64,000 nucleotides of DNA from Sphingobium terrigena (GTDB lineage: Bacteria; Pseudomonadota; Alphaproteobacteria; Sphingomonadales; Sphingomonadaceae). The stretch is taken from assembly GCF_003591655.1 (NCBI RefSeq), contig NZ_QVRA01000008.1, positions 1-64,000 on the forward strand, read 5' to 3'. The position numbers and the translations under genes were made by a program. How positions within the stretch are numbered: the first letter of the stretch is position 1; each line of letters begins with the position of its first letter. A model generated the notes under the pieces. It searched no databases, was not told the DNA's origin, and saw nothing but the letters and a program-made list of their open reading frames with translations. Below are positions 28,754 through 37,371 of the stretch, in pieces.

Positions 28754-29752
28754 ATGGACCCCATTGCCTTCCCGCTGCTGGTCGCGCTGATCGGCGTCGC
28801 GCTTGCCTTTGACTTTCTCAATGGCCTGCATGACGCCGCCAACTCGATCGCGACCATCGTGTCGACCCGCGTTCTCAAGCCCCAATATGCGGTCGCCTGG
28901 GCCGCCTTCTTCAACTTCATCGCCTTCCTCTTCTTTGGCCTGCACGTCGCGACCACGGTGGGCAAGGGGATCGTCGACGCCGCGATCATCGATCCGCAGG
29001 TGATTTTCGGCGCGCTGATGGGGGCGATTTCGTGGAACCTCATCACCTGGGCGCTGGGCATCCCCTCCTCCTCCAGCCATGCGCTGATCGGCGGGCTGCT
29101 GGGCGCGGGGACGGCCAAGGCGGGACTGCCCGCAGTGATCTGGACCGGCGTGTTCAAGACCAGCGCGGCGATCGTCATGTCGCCGGCGATCGGCCTGCTG
29201 CTGGCGCTGCTGCTGGTGCTGATCATCAGCTGGATCTTCCGCCGCTTCACGCCCCATGGCGCGGACGGGGTGTTCCGCAAGCTCCAACTCGTCTCCGCCT
29301 CGCTCTATTCGCTGGGTCATGGCGGCAATGACGCGCAAAAGACGATGGGGATCATCGCCGTGCTGCTCTATTCGCAAGGCATGTTGCAGGGCGACTTTCA
29401 TGTGCCCTTCTGGGTGGTGATCAGCTGCCAGGCGGCGATGGGCTTCGGCACATTGTTTGGCGGGTGGAAGATCGTCCACACCATGGGTTCGAAGATTACC
29501 CGGCTCAGCCCGGCGCAGGGTTTCTGCGCGGAAACAGGCGGCGCAATCACCCTGTTCATGGCGACCCATCTGGGCATTCCGGTGTCCACCACCCACACCA
29601 TCACCGGCGCGATCGTCGGCGTGGGCGCGTCGCGGCGGCTGTCGGCGGTGCGCTGGAACATCGCCTCGCGCATCATCGTCGCCTGGGTCGTGACCCTGCC
29701 CGCCGCCGCGCTGATCGGTGCGGGTTTCTATTGGATTACGCGCTTTTTCTGA
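28754..29752 (+). CDS. pit: low-affinity inorganic phosphate transporter Pit
   Basis: A 332-residue membrane protein of the PiT family with about ten helices. The two internal signature copies are FDFLNGLHDAANSIAT (about 20-35) and LGHGGNDAQKTMGI (about 193-206). It imports metal-phosphate using the proton gradient. The upstream DUF47 partner is translated from the same transcript. Length is as in other alphaproteobacterial Pit proteins. Confidence 0.95.
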   Translation: MDPIAFPLLVALIGVALAFDFLNGLHDAANSIATIVSTRVLKPQYAVAWAAFFNFIAFLFFGLHVATTVGKGIVDAAIIDPQVIFGALMGAISWNLITWALGIPSSSSHALIGGLLGAGTAKAGLPAVIWTGVFKTSAAIVMSPAIGLLLALLLVLIISWIFRRFTPHGADGVFRKLQLVSASLYSLGHGGNDAQKTMGIIAVLLYSQGMLQGDFHVPFWVVISCQAAMGFGTLFGGWKIVHTMGSKITRLSPAQGFCAETGGAITLFMATHLGIPVSTTHTITGAIVGVGASRRLSAVRWNIASRIIVAWVVTLPAAALIGAGFYWITRFF

Positions 29753-29802
29753 TCCTCTCCTGCAAGAGTGCGCTGCCGCCAGCGTAGACGCTCGGCTTCG
29801 CC

Positions 29803-29865
29803 TCGCTCCCCCTCCCTTGATTGGAGGCACGTGACTCCAATCAACCCTCCCCGCAGGGGAGGGGA
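29803..29865. repeat. composite palindrome with GCACGTGA loop
   Basis: A perfect 10-bp hairpin TTGATTGGAG/CTCCAATCAA (29817-29826 with 29835-29844) carries the loop GCACGTGA, followed by a CCCTCCCC/GGGGAGGG hairpin. The loop is identical to that at 14864-14871 while the stem is different, so pairing rather than stem sequence is kept. It sits between the converging pit and small-protein genes. Confidence 0.8.
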
Positions 29866-29893
29866 GAAGAAGCACCATCATCGCGATTTAATG

Positions 29894-30088
29894 TTACGCA
29901 ACCCGTCCGAGCCGGTGGTAGAGATTGGCGTATTTGACCGATTCCGGCTGGTCCTGAATCTCGCGCAGATAATGGACGATCGCGGTGCGGATCAGGCCGA
30001 AATCTTCGGGCGAGAAAACCGCGCGCGAGCGGGCGGGCTGGGGGTGGCCGCCGGTTTCAGTCATATTTTCCATCGTGTCCGTCGTCAT
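29894..30088 (-). CDS. small conserved protein, unknown function
   Basis: A 64-residue soluble protein with conserved-looking FSPEDFGLIRTAIVHYLREI and YANLYHRLGRVA, probably two helices. The ATG at 30088 is preceded by AAGGACAGG. It is divergent from the XRE regulator, so the palindromes in 30089-30229 could control both. No known domain is recognised. Confidence 0.65.
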   Translation of the reverse strand: MTTDTMENMTETGGHPQPARSRAVFSPEDFGLIRTAIVHYLREIQDQPESVKYANLYHRLGRVA

Positions 30089-30204
30089 GATCCTGTCCTT
30101 ATGTCTGCAAGCCGTCCGTGCGGCGATGGACAGTGAGTTAGACATATTGACGCGATGCGGAAGGGCGATGAGTGGCCGCTTGTCACGATAAGATTTGGTC
30201 ATAT

Positions 30205-30219
30205 TGTCATTCTATGACA
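30205..30219. promoter_or_regulatory. palindromic operator candidate for XRE regulator
   Basis: TGTCAT-TCT-ATGACA (30205-30219) is a perfect 6+6 palindrome about ten bases upstream of the XRE gene start, with an extra ATGAC half-site right after it. The position suggests negative autoregulation. Confidence 0.55.
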
Positions 30220-30229
30220 TCATGACTTT

Positions 30230-31639
30230 ATGGCAGATGCAATCGACCGCAAACTTTACCTTGGCCCCAAGCTGCGCGTCCTGCGCCGCGAACTGGGGCT
30301 GAACCAGACCCGCATGGCCGAGGAACTGGGCGTTTCGCCCAGCTATCTCAACCATCTGGAGCGCAACCAGCGACCGTTGAGCGCGCAGATGTTGCTGCGG
30401 CTGGCCAATGTCTATGACATCGACATTCGCGATTTTACCGCGCGCGCGACCGACGGAGGATCGGGCGAACTGAGCGAAATCTTGTCCGACGCGCTGGTTC
30501 GTGACATCGGCATTGCCCGCGACGAAGTGCTGGAAGTGTCCGAAAATTATCCCGGCGTCAGCGAAGCGATCGCCCGATTCTATCGCGCGCTCAGCGACCT
30601 GCGCCGCCTGCCCGGTGAAGCGGCGGCGGGCGAACGCGGCCCCGCCCCGCTGGTCGCGCCGATCGACTGGCTGCGCGAGACGATCGCGCGCGCAGGCAAT
30701 CATTTTGCAGAGATTGACGCGGGTGCCGAGGCCATCGCCGCGCAGCTGAGCCATGATCCCGCGCTGTTGCAGGCGCAGCTACGCGCGCGGCTGAGCGACC
30801 GGCATGGCATGGCGGTACAGGTGCTGCGCGCCGATGTGCTGGCAGGCACGCTGCGCCATTATGACATGCACCGGCGGCGGCTGATGCTGAGCGAGCGACT
30901 GGCCGCGTCCGGGCGGCTGTTCGCCATCGCCTATCATCTGTGCGCGCAGGAACTGGCCGACGCGATAGCCGCGCAGGTCGCCCGCGCAGCTCCGCCGGAC
31001 GAGGATAGCCGCCGCCTCGCCACCATCGCGCTCACCAACTATGCCGCCGCCGCGCTGATCATGCCCTATGACCGCATTCGTCAGGCGGCGGAGCAATGCC
31101 GCCACGACCTGCCCGTGCTGCGCGACCGGTTCGGCGTGTCGAGCGAACAGCTGGCCCACCGCCTGACCAGCCTCAACCGCACCGGCGCGCGCGGCATCCC
31201 CTTTTTCATGGTCAGGATGGACCGGGCGGGCATCATATCCAAGCGCTTCGACGGCGAAGCCTGGCCCTTCGCCCGCTATGGCAGCACCTGCCCGCGCTGG
31301 GACGCGCACGACGCAGGCGCGGTCGATGAGGTGAATGTGCAACTGATCGAGACACTGGACGAGCGCCGCTTCGTCACGCTGGCCATGGCGCTGCCCCAGC
31401 CGCCGGGTGCACGCGGCCGCGCGGTGATCGCGCTGGGGTGCGAGGCGAAACATGCTTCGCGGATCGTCCATGCCGACGGCATCGACCCGGACAAGGACGA
31501 CGCAGTCGAAGTCGGCCCCACCTGCCACCTGTGCGAACGCCGCGCCTGCCCCGACCGCGCGCTGCCCCCTGTGACGCGGGCGCTGGATTTGCATGGCTAT
31601 GAGCGGACGAGCGCGCCGTTTCCGTTTAGGCGGGTGTGA
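30230..31639 (+). CDS. XRE-family short-chain fatty-acid-type regulator (RamB/ScfR-like)
   Basis: A 469-residue regulator. The N-terminal XRE helix-turn-helix (about 10-65) contains NQTRMAEELGVSPSYLNHLE. An IrrE/ImmA-like middle domain lacks an obvious HExxH. The C-terminal DUF2083-like region has a Cys cluster, CHLCERRACP. Relatives such as RamB control acetate/propionate and glyoxylate metabolism. The start matches the family, and a palindrome lies immediately upstream. No carbon-metabolism target is adjacent. Confidence 0.88.
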   Translation: MADAIDRKLYLGPKLRVLRRELGLNQTRMAEELGVSPSYLNHLERNQRPLSAQMLLRLANVYDIDIRDFTARATDGGSGELSEILSDALVRDIGIARDEVLEVSENYPGVSEAIARFYRALSDLRRLPGEAAAGERGPAPLVAPIDWLRETIARAGNHFAEIDAGAEAIAAQLSHDPALLQAQLRARLSDRHGMAVQVLRADVLAGTLRHYDMHRRRLMLSERLAASGRLFAIAYHLCAQELADAIAAQVARAAPPDEDSRRLATIALTNYAAAALIMPYDRIRQAAEQCRHDLPVLRDRFGVSSEQLAHRLTSLNRTGARGIPFFMVRMDRAGIISKRFDGEAWPFARYGSTCPRWDAHDAGAVDEVNVQLIETLDERRFVTLAMALPQPPGARGRAVIALGCEAKHASRIVHADGIDPDKDDAVEVGPTCHLCERRACPDRALPPVTRALDLHGYERTSAPFPFRRV

Positions 31640-31749
31640 GGGGGGGCTGGCCGAACGCGATGCACAGCGATCCTCTCGCATGAGCCGCTATGGCCTTTGC
31701 TCGGACTTTGTGGTCTTATAGGTTTGGGATAGCTTAGGGGAGCATTCGA

Positions 31750-32388
31750 ATGAACCTGTTCGACGCCCTGACTTTTACGAAGGATTACCTAGACGACGAA
31801 GTTCGCGCCTTCAAGGCGTTCTTCCGCGCCGACGGAGCGATTGTTGAAGTCGATCGGGATGATCGTCAGATTGTGACTTCTGCAGTGCTGTATCTCGTCA
31901 TCGGCGTAACCTTGCAAGACAGCTATATCTCCGGCTTGAAGATTGATCAGATCGGCTGGCTTGACCGAGCGCTCGGGCAGATCGTCTTCTGGGTTTCGAC
32001 CGCACTGTTCGTTCAATTGTTGGCGAACCTAATCGGAGCCAAAAGAGGCGGAGCGATGCTGGTCGCCCTAGCAGTTGTGCCGATGGCCTTCTTATGCGGC
32101 GCTTATGCGGCAAGCATCGGATATTTCGTCAGTTATACGGCGCGAACCGTCGCCTATAATTTCTATGGCAGCGACGAGCGCTTCACGACCTTGGCAAATT
32201 GGTTCAACCTTGCAACCCAGCTCTTCATTATCGGTCGCTACATGCCGCGCGAATTACGATCGCGTTGCCTGCAAACGCCTAGGCAGAGCTGCGCGACCGT
32301 AGCGTTTGCCCTATTGTTCATACTGTTTGTCGATCTGGTTGCCATGCTAGGATCAAACTTCCTGCCGGACGATGGAGTGAAGGCATGA
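31750..32388 (+). CDS. hypothetical membrane protein in a lower-GC patch
   Basis: A 212-residue protein. A soluble N-terminal part of about 45 residues precedes four or five hydrophobic segments (about 45-65, 75-95, 100-125, 150-165 and 183-205). The overall layout recalls Yip1-like membrane proteins, but no signature is certain. AGGGGAG precedes the ATG. Base composition is visibly lower in GC than its neighbours, which suggests later acquisition. Its stop overlaps the start of the next small gene (ATGA). Confidence 0.65.
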   Translation: MNLFDALTFTKDYLDDEVRAFKAFFRADGAIVEVDRDDRQIVTSAVLYLVIGVTLQDSYISGLKIDQIGWLDRALGQIVFWVSTALFVQLLANLIGAKRGGAMLVALAVVPMAFLCGAYAASIGYFVSYTARTVAYNFYGSDERFTTLANWFNLATQLFIIGRYMPRELRSRCLQTPRQSCATVAFALLFILFVDLVAMLGSNFLPDDGVKA

Positions 32389-32621
32389 GAATTATTCGAA
32401 CGCGCATTGCGGGAGTATTGGCAGCAGCATTGGTTGTGCCAGTTCCGATCGCGGTTAGCGCGCAAGACCTGCCGCGCATATCGCCTCGCAATTCGGCGGA
32501 GAATGTGAGTCCCTGGGAAAACTGCCGACGTAAACACAGCAAGTTGACTTGCGGTTGGTGGATGGTGATCGGACACCCTCCGTTTGGAAAACGCCCCCCA
32601 CCGCCGCCACCGCCACCCTGA
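32385..32621 (+). CDS. small secreted Pro-tailed protein
   Basis: A 78-residue protein with a signal peptide (to about residue 26, VSAQ). It has a short body with two Cys (NCRRKHSKLTCGWWM) that could form a disulfide, and a tail ending in eight consecutive Pro. It overlaps the preceding membrane-protein gene by four bases and shares its lower GC content, so the two form a unit. The function is unknown. Confidence 0.55.
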   Translation: MRIIRTRIAGVLAAALVVPVPIAVSAQDLPRISPRNSAENVSPWENCRRKHSKLTCGWWMVIGHPPFGKRPPPPPPPP

Positions 32622-32648
32622 CAATTTGCGGTATCGTCGAGGATGCAG

Positions 32649-32750
32649 CACCTAGAGCGCGTTGCGTTCGATCGGGCGGGACTGCGCTCTCTTTGTATTT
32701 GTAAATTTTTTGGCGGAAAACCGTTTTCCCCCTTTGCCGAACGATGGCAT
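32649..32750. repeat. degenerate alphaproteobacterial dispersed repeat
   Basis: The stretch starts TAGAGCGCGTTGCGTTCGAT and continues through a T-rich segment (TTTGTAAATTTTTTGG) into the near-palindrome GGAAAACCGTTTTCC (about 32716-32730) and CCTTTGCCG. From memory this order matches a widespread rhizobial/sphingomonad intergenic repeat. A separate 15-base palindrome CTGTTGCCGCAACAG follows at 32755-32769. No gene is seen in 32622-32842. Confidence 0.55.
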
Positions 32751-32772
32751 AAATCTGTTGCCGCAACAGCCC

Positions 32773-32806
32773 AACAAAAAAGGGGCCGCCGGGCAGGCGA
32801 CCCCTT
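32773..32806 (-). terminator. terminator after the cold-shock gene
   Basis: An 11-bp stem with one mismatch (32780-32790 with 32796-32806, AAGGGGCCGCC arm) is followed on the minus strand by TTTTTG. It lies 37 bases after the cold-shock protein stop. Confidence 0.75.
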
Positions 32807-32842
32807 CTTTATCCTCTCCCGCGAAAGCGGAAGTGTGGCCGT

Positions 32843-33691
32843 TCAGTCGGCCTTGGGCTGGAGGTTGACGGCGGCATATTTGCCGCGACGGTCGACTTCC
32901 AGTTCAAAGTCCAGACGGTCGCCTTCATTGAGGGCGGCCATGCCAGCGCGTTCGACGGCGCTGATGTGGACGAAGGCGTCGGGCTGGCCGTCATCACGCT
33001 GAATGAAGCCAAAGCCCTTCATCGCGTTGAAGAATTTGACCGTGCCGCTGGCGCGTTCGCCGGTCAGCTGACGCTGCGGGCCACCACGATCGCCACCGGG
33101 CGCACCAAAACCACCAGCGCGGGGTTCGCGCGGTTCACGCGGCGGGCCACGATCGGTGACGGGGAGTGGTTCGCCTTCGATCTTGAGATCGGTCGCCGAC
33201 ACCTTGCCGCCACGATCGACCAGGGTGAAGCCAAGCTGCTGCCCTTCGGCCAGACCGGTCAGGCCTGCCTGCTCGACCGCGCTGATGTGAACGAACACGT
33301 CCTCGCCACCGTCATCACGGACGACAAAGCCGAAGCCCTTTTGACCGTTGAAGAATTTGACGACGCCCGTGCCTTCGCCAACGACCTGCGCGGGCATACC
33401 GCGACCACCGCCGCCGCCGCCAGCAAAGCCGCCACCACCGCCGCCGAAGCCGCCGCGATTGCCACCACCGGCAAAGCCGCCGCCAGCAGGACGATCGCCA
33501 CCGCCGAAGCCGCCGCGATCCCCGCCGAAGCCACCGCCGCCGCCGCCGAAGCGGTCACCGCCACCGAAGCCGCCACCAAAACCACCGCGACCACCGCCGC
33601 CGCCAGCGCCCTGATCGTAGAAATTGTCGTCGCCGAAACCGTCGCGCTTGTCCTTGCCGCGCCCGCCGCGGCGACCTCTGTCAAAACTCAT
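32843..33691 (-). CDS. Gly-rich double cold-shock-domain protein
   Basis: A 282-residue nucleic-acid-binding protein. Residues 1-100 are a Gly/Arg/Phe-rich disordered segment (repeated GGGFGG and GGGDR). Two cold-shock domains follow, each with the RNP motif: GVVKFFNGQKGFGFV near 109 and GTVKFFNAMKGFGFIQ near 218, each with a DVFVHIS-like second motif. They are joined by an Arg/Pro/Gly linker. Double-CSD proteins are common in alphaproteobacteria, but the long Gly-rich N-terminus is unusual. It likely acts as an RNA chaperone. The 239-base upstream spacer may hold a regulatory leader. Confidence 0.9.
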   Translation of the reverse strand: MSFDRGRRGGRGKDKRDGFGDDNFYDQGAGGGGGRGGFGGGFGGGDRFGGGGGGFGGDRGGFGGGDRPAGGGFAGGGNRGGFGGGGGGFAGGGGGGRGMPAQVVGEGTGVVKFFNGQKGFGFVVRDDGGEDVFVHISAVEQAGLTGLAEGQQLGFTLVDRGGKVSATDLKIEGEPLPVTDRGPPREPREPRAGGFGAPGGDRGGPQRQLTGERASGTVKFFNAMKGFGFIQRDDGQPDAFVHISAVERAGMAALNEGDRLDFELEVDRRGKYAAVNLQPKAD

Positions 33692-33930
33692 GCCCTGTTA
33701 GTCACTTTCGCTTCGCCCCAAGACCAATCGGACAAACATGTCGGGCGAATGACATGCACAATCCACCGCAAAGGCGCGGTTTGGGAATCACTATATCAAC
33801 TTTTCGGGGGAGCGCGAATGTTTTTACAGGCTCGCTTTCAGGCACGACTTCGGCTGATCGCACGCGCCTGTCGCGCCACCGGCAAAGCCTTTGATTGCGA
33901 TATCCCCGCTTTGCCCATAGAGGGGAAGCC

Positions 33931-34548
<618 letters not shown>

Positions 34549-34569
34549 GCGAATCGGATCGTCGTCATC

Positions 34570-35217
34570 ATGTCCGTCCAGGCCGATCAGCAACGCGATG
34601 TGCGCCGCCACTGGGCGCGGCCGGGGGGGAGCCATGACCGGCTGGTCGGCACGCTCAAAAACTGGCTGCCGGTCGCGGTCGGCGTGCTGAGCGCACTGCT
34701 GGCGACCGCGCCCTTCACCGGCGGCGACAAGGTCAGCTTCGTGCTGGACAAGAATAAGGTGGAAGTCGCCAAGGAACGGATGCGCGTGACCGAGGCGCTC
34801 TATCGCGGGCAGGACAGCAAGGGGCAGCCCTTTTCCCTGCGCGCCGGGTCCGCTGTGCAGAAAAGCTCGCGCGAGCCGATCGTTGATTTGAACAGCATGT
34901 CCGCGCGCATCCTACTGTCGGACGGTCCCGCCGTGCTGAGCGCGCAGAAGGGCCGTTACGACATGGAGACAGAGCGGGTCGGGATCGAAGGGCCGGTGCA
35001 GTTCGAGGCGGCGGGCGGATACCGCCTGACCACGCGTGACGTTGGCATTGACCTCAAAACCCGGCGGATGCGCAGCGCGGGCCGGGTCGACGGGCGCATC
35101 CCGATCGGCACGTTCAGCGCCGACCATCTGGAAGCGGATATGGGCGCACGGACGGTGACATTGAATGGCCGGGCCAGCTTGCGCATCGAACAAAATGGCC
35201 TCAAAGGGCGGAACTGA
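34570..35217 (+). CDS. lptC: LPS export protein LptC
   Basis: A 215-residue bitopic inner-membrane protein. One helix (about 31-50, LPVAVGVLSALLATAPF) precedes a periplasmic beta-jellyroll that passes lipopolysaccharide from LptBFG to LptA. The DUF1239-type pattern is seen in GVGIDLKTRRM-like and FSADHLEADMGARTVTLNG segments. Its stop overlaps the lptA start (TGATG). Confidence 0.87.
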   Translation: MSVQADQQRDVRRHWARPGGSHDRLVGTLKNWLPVAVGVLSALLATAPFTGGDKVSFVLDKNKVEVAKERMRVTEALYRGQDSKGQPFSLRAGSAVQKSSREPIVDLNSMSARILLSDGPAVLSAQKGRYDMETERVGIEGPVQFEAAGGYRLTTRDVGIDLKTRRMRSAGRVDGRIPIGTFSADHLEADMGARTVTLNGRASLRIEQNGLKGRN

Positions 35218-35768
35218 TGAAAAGCTCTTATCTTCTGCTGTCGATCGGCTGTTTGGGCGCGGCCGGGCTGATGTTTGCCAGCGCGGACGCCCAACTGGTT
35301 GGCAATCATAACAGCAACGCGCCGGTCAATTTCACCGCCGACCGGATCGAGGTGCAGGACCGCGCCGACCGTGTCGTCGTGTCGGGCAATGTCGAAGTGA
35401 CGCAGGCGGGCATGACGCTCAACGCCGCACGCATGACGGTGGCCTATCGCAACCAGCCGGGCGGCGGCGCTGGCGGGGTGGAGATCGACCGGATCGACGC
35501 ATCGGGCAATGTCGTGGTGACCAAGGCGGACCAGACCGCACGCGGCAATGTCGCCATCTACGACCTCAACAGCAAGCTGATCACCATGCTGGGCAATGTC
35601 GCGCTGACCCAGGGGGCGAACCGGTTGACCGGCGGGCGACTGGTGATGGACCTCAATAGCGGGCGTTCGACGGTCGATGGCCGCGCATCGGGCGGCGGTG
35701 CCGGCGTTACTGGCAGCGCCGGGGGCCGGGTGACGGGGACATTCTCGGTCCCGCAGCGCAAGAATTGA
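35217..35768 (+). CDS. lptA: LPS transport periplasmic protein LptA
   Basis: A 183-residue OstA-family periplasmic protein with a signal peptide (to about residue 25, SADAQ) and a body of repeated beta strands (FTADRIEVQDRADRVVVSGNVEV and following). It bridges LptC and outer-membrane LptD. A Gly-rich C-terminal stretch (about 160-175) is unusual. lptB, which usually follows lptA, is absent here. The next gene is a convergent lipoprotein of different composition. Confidence 0.92.
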   Translation: MKSSYLLLSIGCLGAAGLMFASADAQLVGNHNSNAPVNFTADRIEVQDRADRVVVSGNVEVTQAGMTLNAARMTVAYRNQPGGGAGGVEIDRIDASGNVVVTKADQTARGNVAIYDLNSKLITMLGNVALTQGANRLTGGRLVMDLNSGRSTVDGRASGGGAGVTGSAGGRVTGTFSVPQRKN

Positions 35769-35817
35769 GGGTTGTGGTTGGGTAAGGCCGTGTGGCGACC
35801 AGTTGCGGACAGGGTAG

Positions 35818-36216
35818 CTACTGCTGCAAAACCCTATCATCGGACATATAGAAGAGCCCTGTCTCCTTCTTGAAGCCGAGAGCGCGCCAGACGCGGATGG
35901 CGTAGCGGCCTACTTCATCGCGGTCTTCGGTGGCGAACATATCCACGTCGCCTAACAGACTCGATAAGCGTTTACGCACGGCTTCTCGATCAAGAGGATC
36001 AGGCATGGCGCGAATATCTAAAATCGCAGCGTCAACAGCGTCTTGTAGAGGCTTGCGATCCTCTGGAGTGTCCGCGCCAGTGTAATGGCCGTCAGGTTTG
36101 AACTTCGATTGTTTGAGAAGGGCGGTCAGCGCAGGTCGTTCTGGAGGTGGTGAAGCCTTGGCGCATCCTGTAAGGGCCAGTGAGATCAGTACGGTATATT
36201 TGACATAGCACAGCAT
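35818..36216 (-). CDS. hypothetical lipoprotein (DUF4844-like)
   Basis: A 132-residue protein with a short hydrophobic N-terminus and lipobox LALTGC (Cys18), so probably lipid-anchored. The body (DTPEDRKPLQDAVDAAI and VGRYAIRVWRALGF) resembles DUF4844 proteins, a weak match from memory. Base composition is lower in GC than the flanking lpt and ung genes, suggesting acquisition. Function is unknown. Confidence 0.6.
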   Translation of the reverse strand: MLCYVKYTVLISLALTGCAKASPPPERPALTALLKQSKFKPDGHYTGADTPEDRKPLQDAVDAAILDIRAMPDPLDREAVRKRLSSLLGDVDMFATEDRDEVGRYAIRVWRALGFKKETGLFYMSDDRVLQQ

Positions 36217-36296
36217 ACCGCCATGTTATCAATGTCTGTGTCTGCTTTCCAGCATTCCGGCGCCGAGAGCCGACCGTCCACTAACCACCCTACTTC

Positions 36297-36409
36297 GTCA
36301 TTCCCGTGACCCGAAGGGCCGCCACAGGCCAACGCGGGAAGCCACGTCTCGTCATACCACTCGATTGCCGGAGGCAAGATGGATCCCCGCCTGCGCGGGG
36401 ATGACGGAA
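36297..36409. repeat. sphingomonad-type intergenic repeats
   Basis: A hairpin ATCCCCGC/GCGGGGAT (36383-36390 with 36395-36402) ends in GATGACGG, and a more diverged copy (CGTCATTCCCG...CGCGGGAAG) lies at about 36297-36341. These match the GGATCCCCGC...GCGGGGATGAC style of dispersed repeat found across the group. No gene is seen in 36217-36413. Confidence 0.65.
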
Positions 36410-36413
36410 GAAG

Positions 36414-36602
36414 TTATGTCGGTGAATCCGCAGGTCGCGCGATGCGCTTGCCCTTGGTTCGGCTGGTGAGGTGAAATTGTCCGCAGCGGTCGCAGCGATA
36501 GGGGCGCAATATGATCGTCGCCTGCTCCACCGCTGCCCGCGCCTGCTCCTGCGTCGGATAGCGCCGCTTGGCGTTGCATACGCGCAGGCGGGTGCTTTTC
36601 AC
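36414..36602 (-). CDS. small zinc-ribbon-like protein
   Basis: A 62-residue basic protein with Cys at residue 9 and a [12 protein letters not shown] motif near residue 38, consistent with a small zinc-binding fold. The GTG start overlaps the ung stop (GTGA), so it is translated with ung. Similar small proteins occur in sphingomonads. Role unknown. Confidence 0.6.
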   Translation of the reverse strand: MKSTRLRVCNAKRRYPTQEQARAAVEQATIILRPYRCDRCGQFHLTSRTKGKRIARPADSPT

Positions 36603-37285
36603 AGCGGCGGCAAGGCCCAGTCGATCGCCCCGCGCCCATGCGCCTCCAGAAAGGAGTTGGCCTGCGAAAAGGGCCGCGATCCGTGAAAGCCATTATGCGC
36701 CGATAGCGGTGACGGGTGGGCGGATTTCAGCACCAGATGGCGGCTCTGGTCGACGAACGCCGCCTTGCGCTGCGCATAGGCGCCCCACAGCAGGAATACG
36801 ATGGGTTTTTCCTGCTGCGCCACCAGCCGCACCACGGCGTCGGTGAATAATTCCCAGCCCTTGCCCTGATGCGAGGCCGCGCGGGCCATTTCGACCGTCA
36901 GCACGCTGTTGAGCAGCAGCACGCCCTGCCTGGCCCAATGTTCCAGAAAGCCATGGGACGCGCGCGGGATGCCCAGGTCCGCCTCCATCTCCTTGTAGAT
37001 ATTGACCAGGGATGGCGGGGTGCGCACGCCGGGCTGCACCGAAAAGCACAGGCCATGCGCCTGCCCCTCGCCATGATAGGGGTCCTGCCCCAAAATCACG
37101 ACCTTGACCTGGTCGAGCGGAGTCAGGTCGAGCGCGCGGAAATAGTCGCGGCCCTTGGGGAAGATGCGTTTGCCCGCCGCCTTTTCCGCCGCCAGAAAGG
37201 CTTTCAGCCCCTGCATATGCGGGGTGGCGAACTGGTCGGCCAGCGGGGTCAGCCAGCTTTCGTGCAACTTGATGGCGCTAGTCAT
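36599..37285 (-). CDS. ung: uracil-DNA glycosylase
   Basis: A 228-residue family 1 uracil-DNA glycosylase that removes uracil from DNA. The catalytic motif [14 protein letters not shown] is near residue 66, and the Leu-loop [13 protein letters not shown] near 190. All key residues are present and the length is typical. It is followed, with overlap, by a small zinc-ribbon-like gene. Confidence 0.97.
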   Translation of the reverse strand: MTSAIKLHESWLTPLADQFATPHMQGLKAFLAAEKAAGKRIFPKGRDYFRALDLTPLDQVKVVILGQDPYHGEGQAHGLCFSVQPGVRTPPSLVNIYKEMEADLGIPRASHGFLEHWARQGVLLLNSVLTVEMARAASHQGKGWELFTDAVVRLVAQQEKPIVFLLWGAYAQRKAAFVDQSRHLVLKSAHPSPLSAHNGFHGSRPFSQANSFLEAHGRGAIDWALPPL

Positions 37286-37371
37286 GGCGCGGGTGATGGC
37301 CCGCGCGGCAAAGCCCTGTCAACGCGCGAATCGCGGTAAATGGCCTTGCGCTCGGCCTGCGCATTGGCGAC

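Noticed and set aside
27614..29881. Very long open frame on the minus strand opposite the Nudix-DUF47 and pit genes
   Set aside because: It is Arg/His/Asp/Gly-rich without recognisable domains. It mirrors the strongly supported plus-strand genes and is an artefact of high GC content.
33348..33614. Poly-proline open frame on the plus strand
   Set aside because: It is the complement of the Gly-rich codons of the cold-shock protein.
33400..33640. Short tandem GCC-rich repeats that could suggest a microsatellite or CRISPR-like array
   Set aside because: They encode the Gly-rich N-terminus of the cold-shock protein. Units are irregular and there are no spacers.
36414..36693. Alternative minus-strand frame across the small zinc-ribbon gene and the end of ung
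   Set aside because: It runs out of frame through ung. The 62-residue GTG-started frame with a GTGA junction is the coherent reading.
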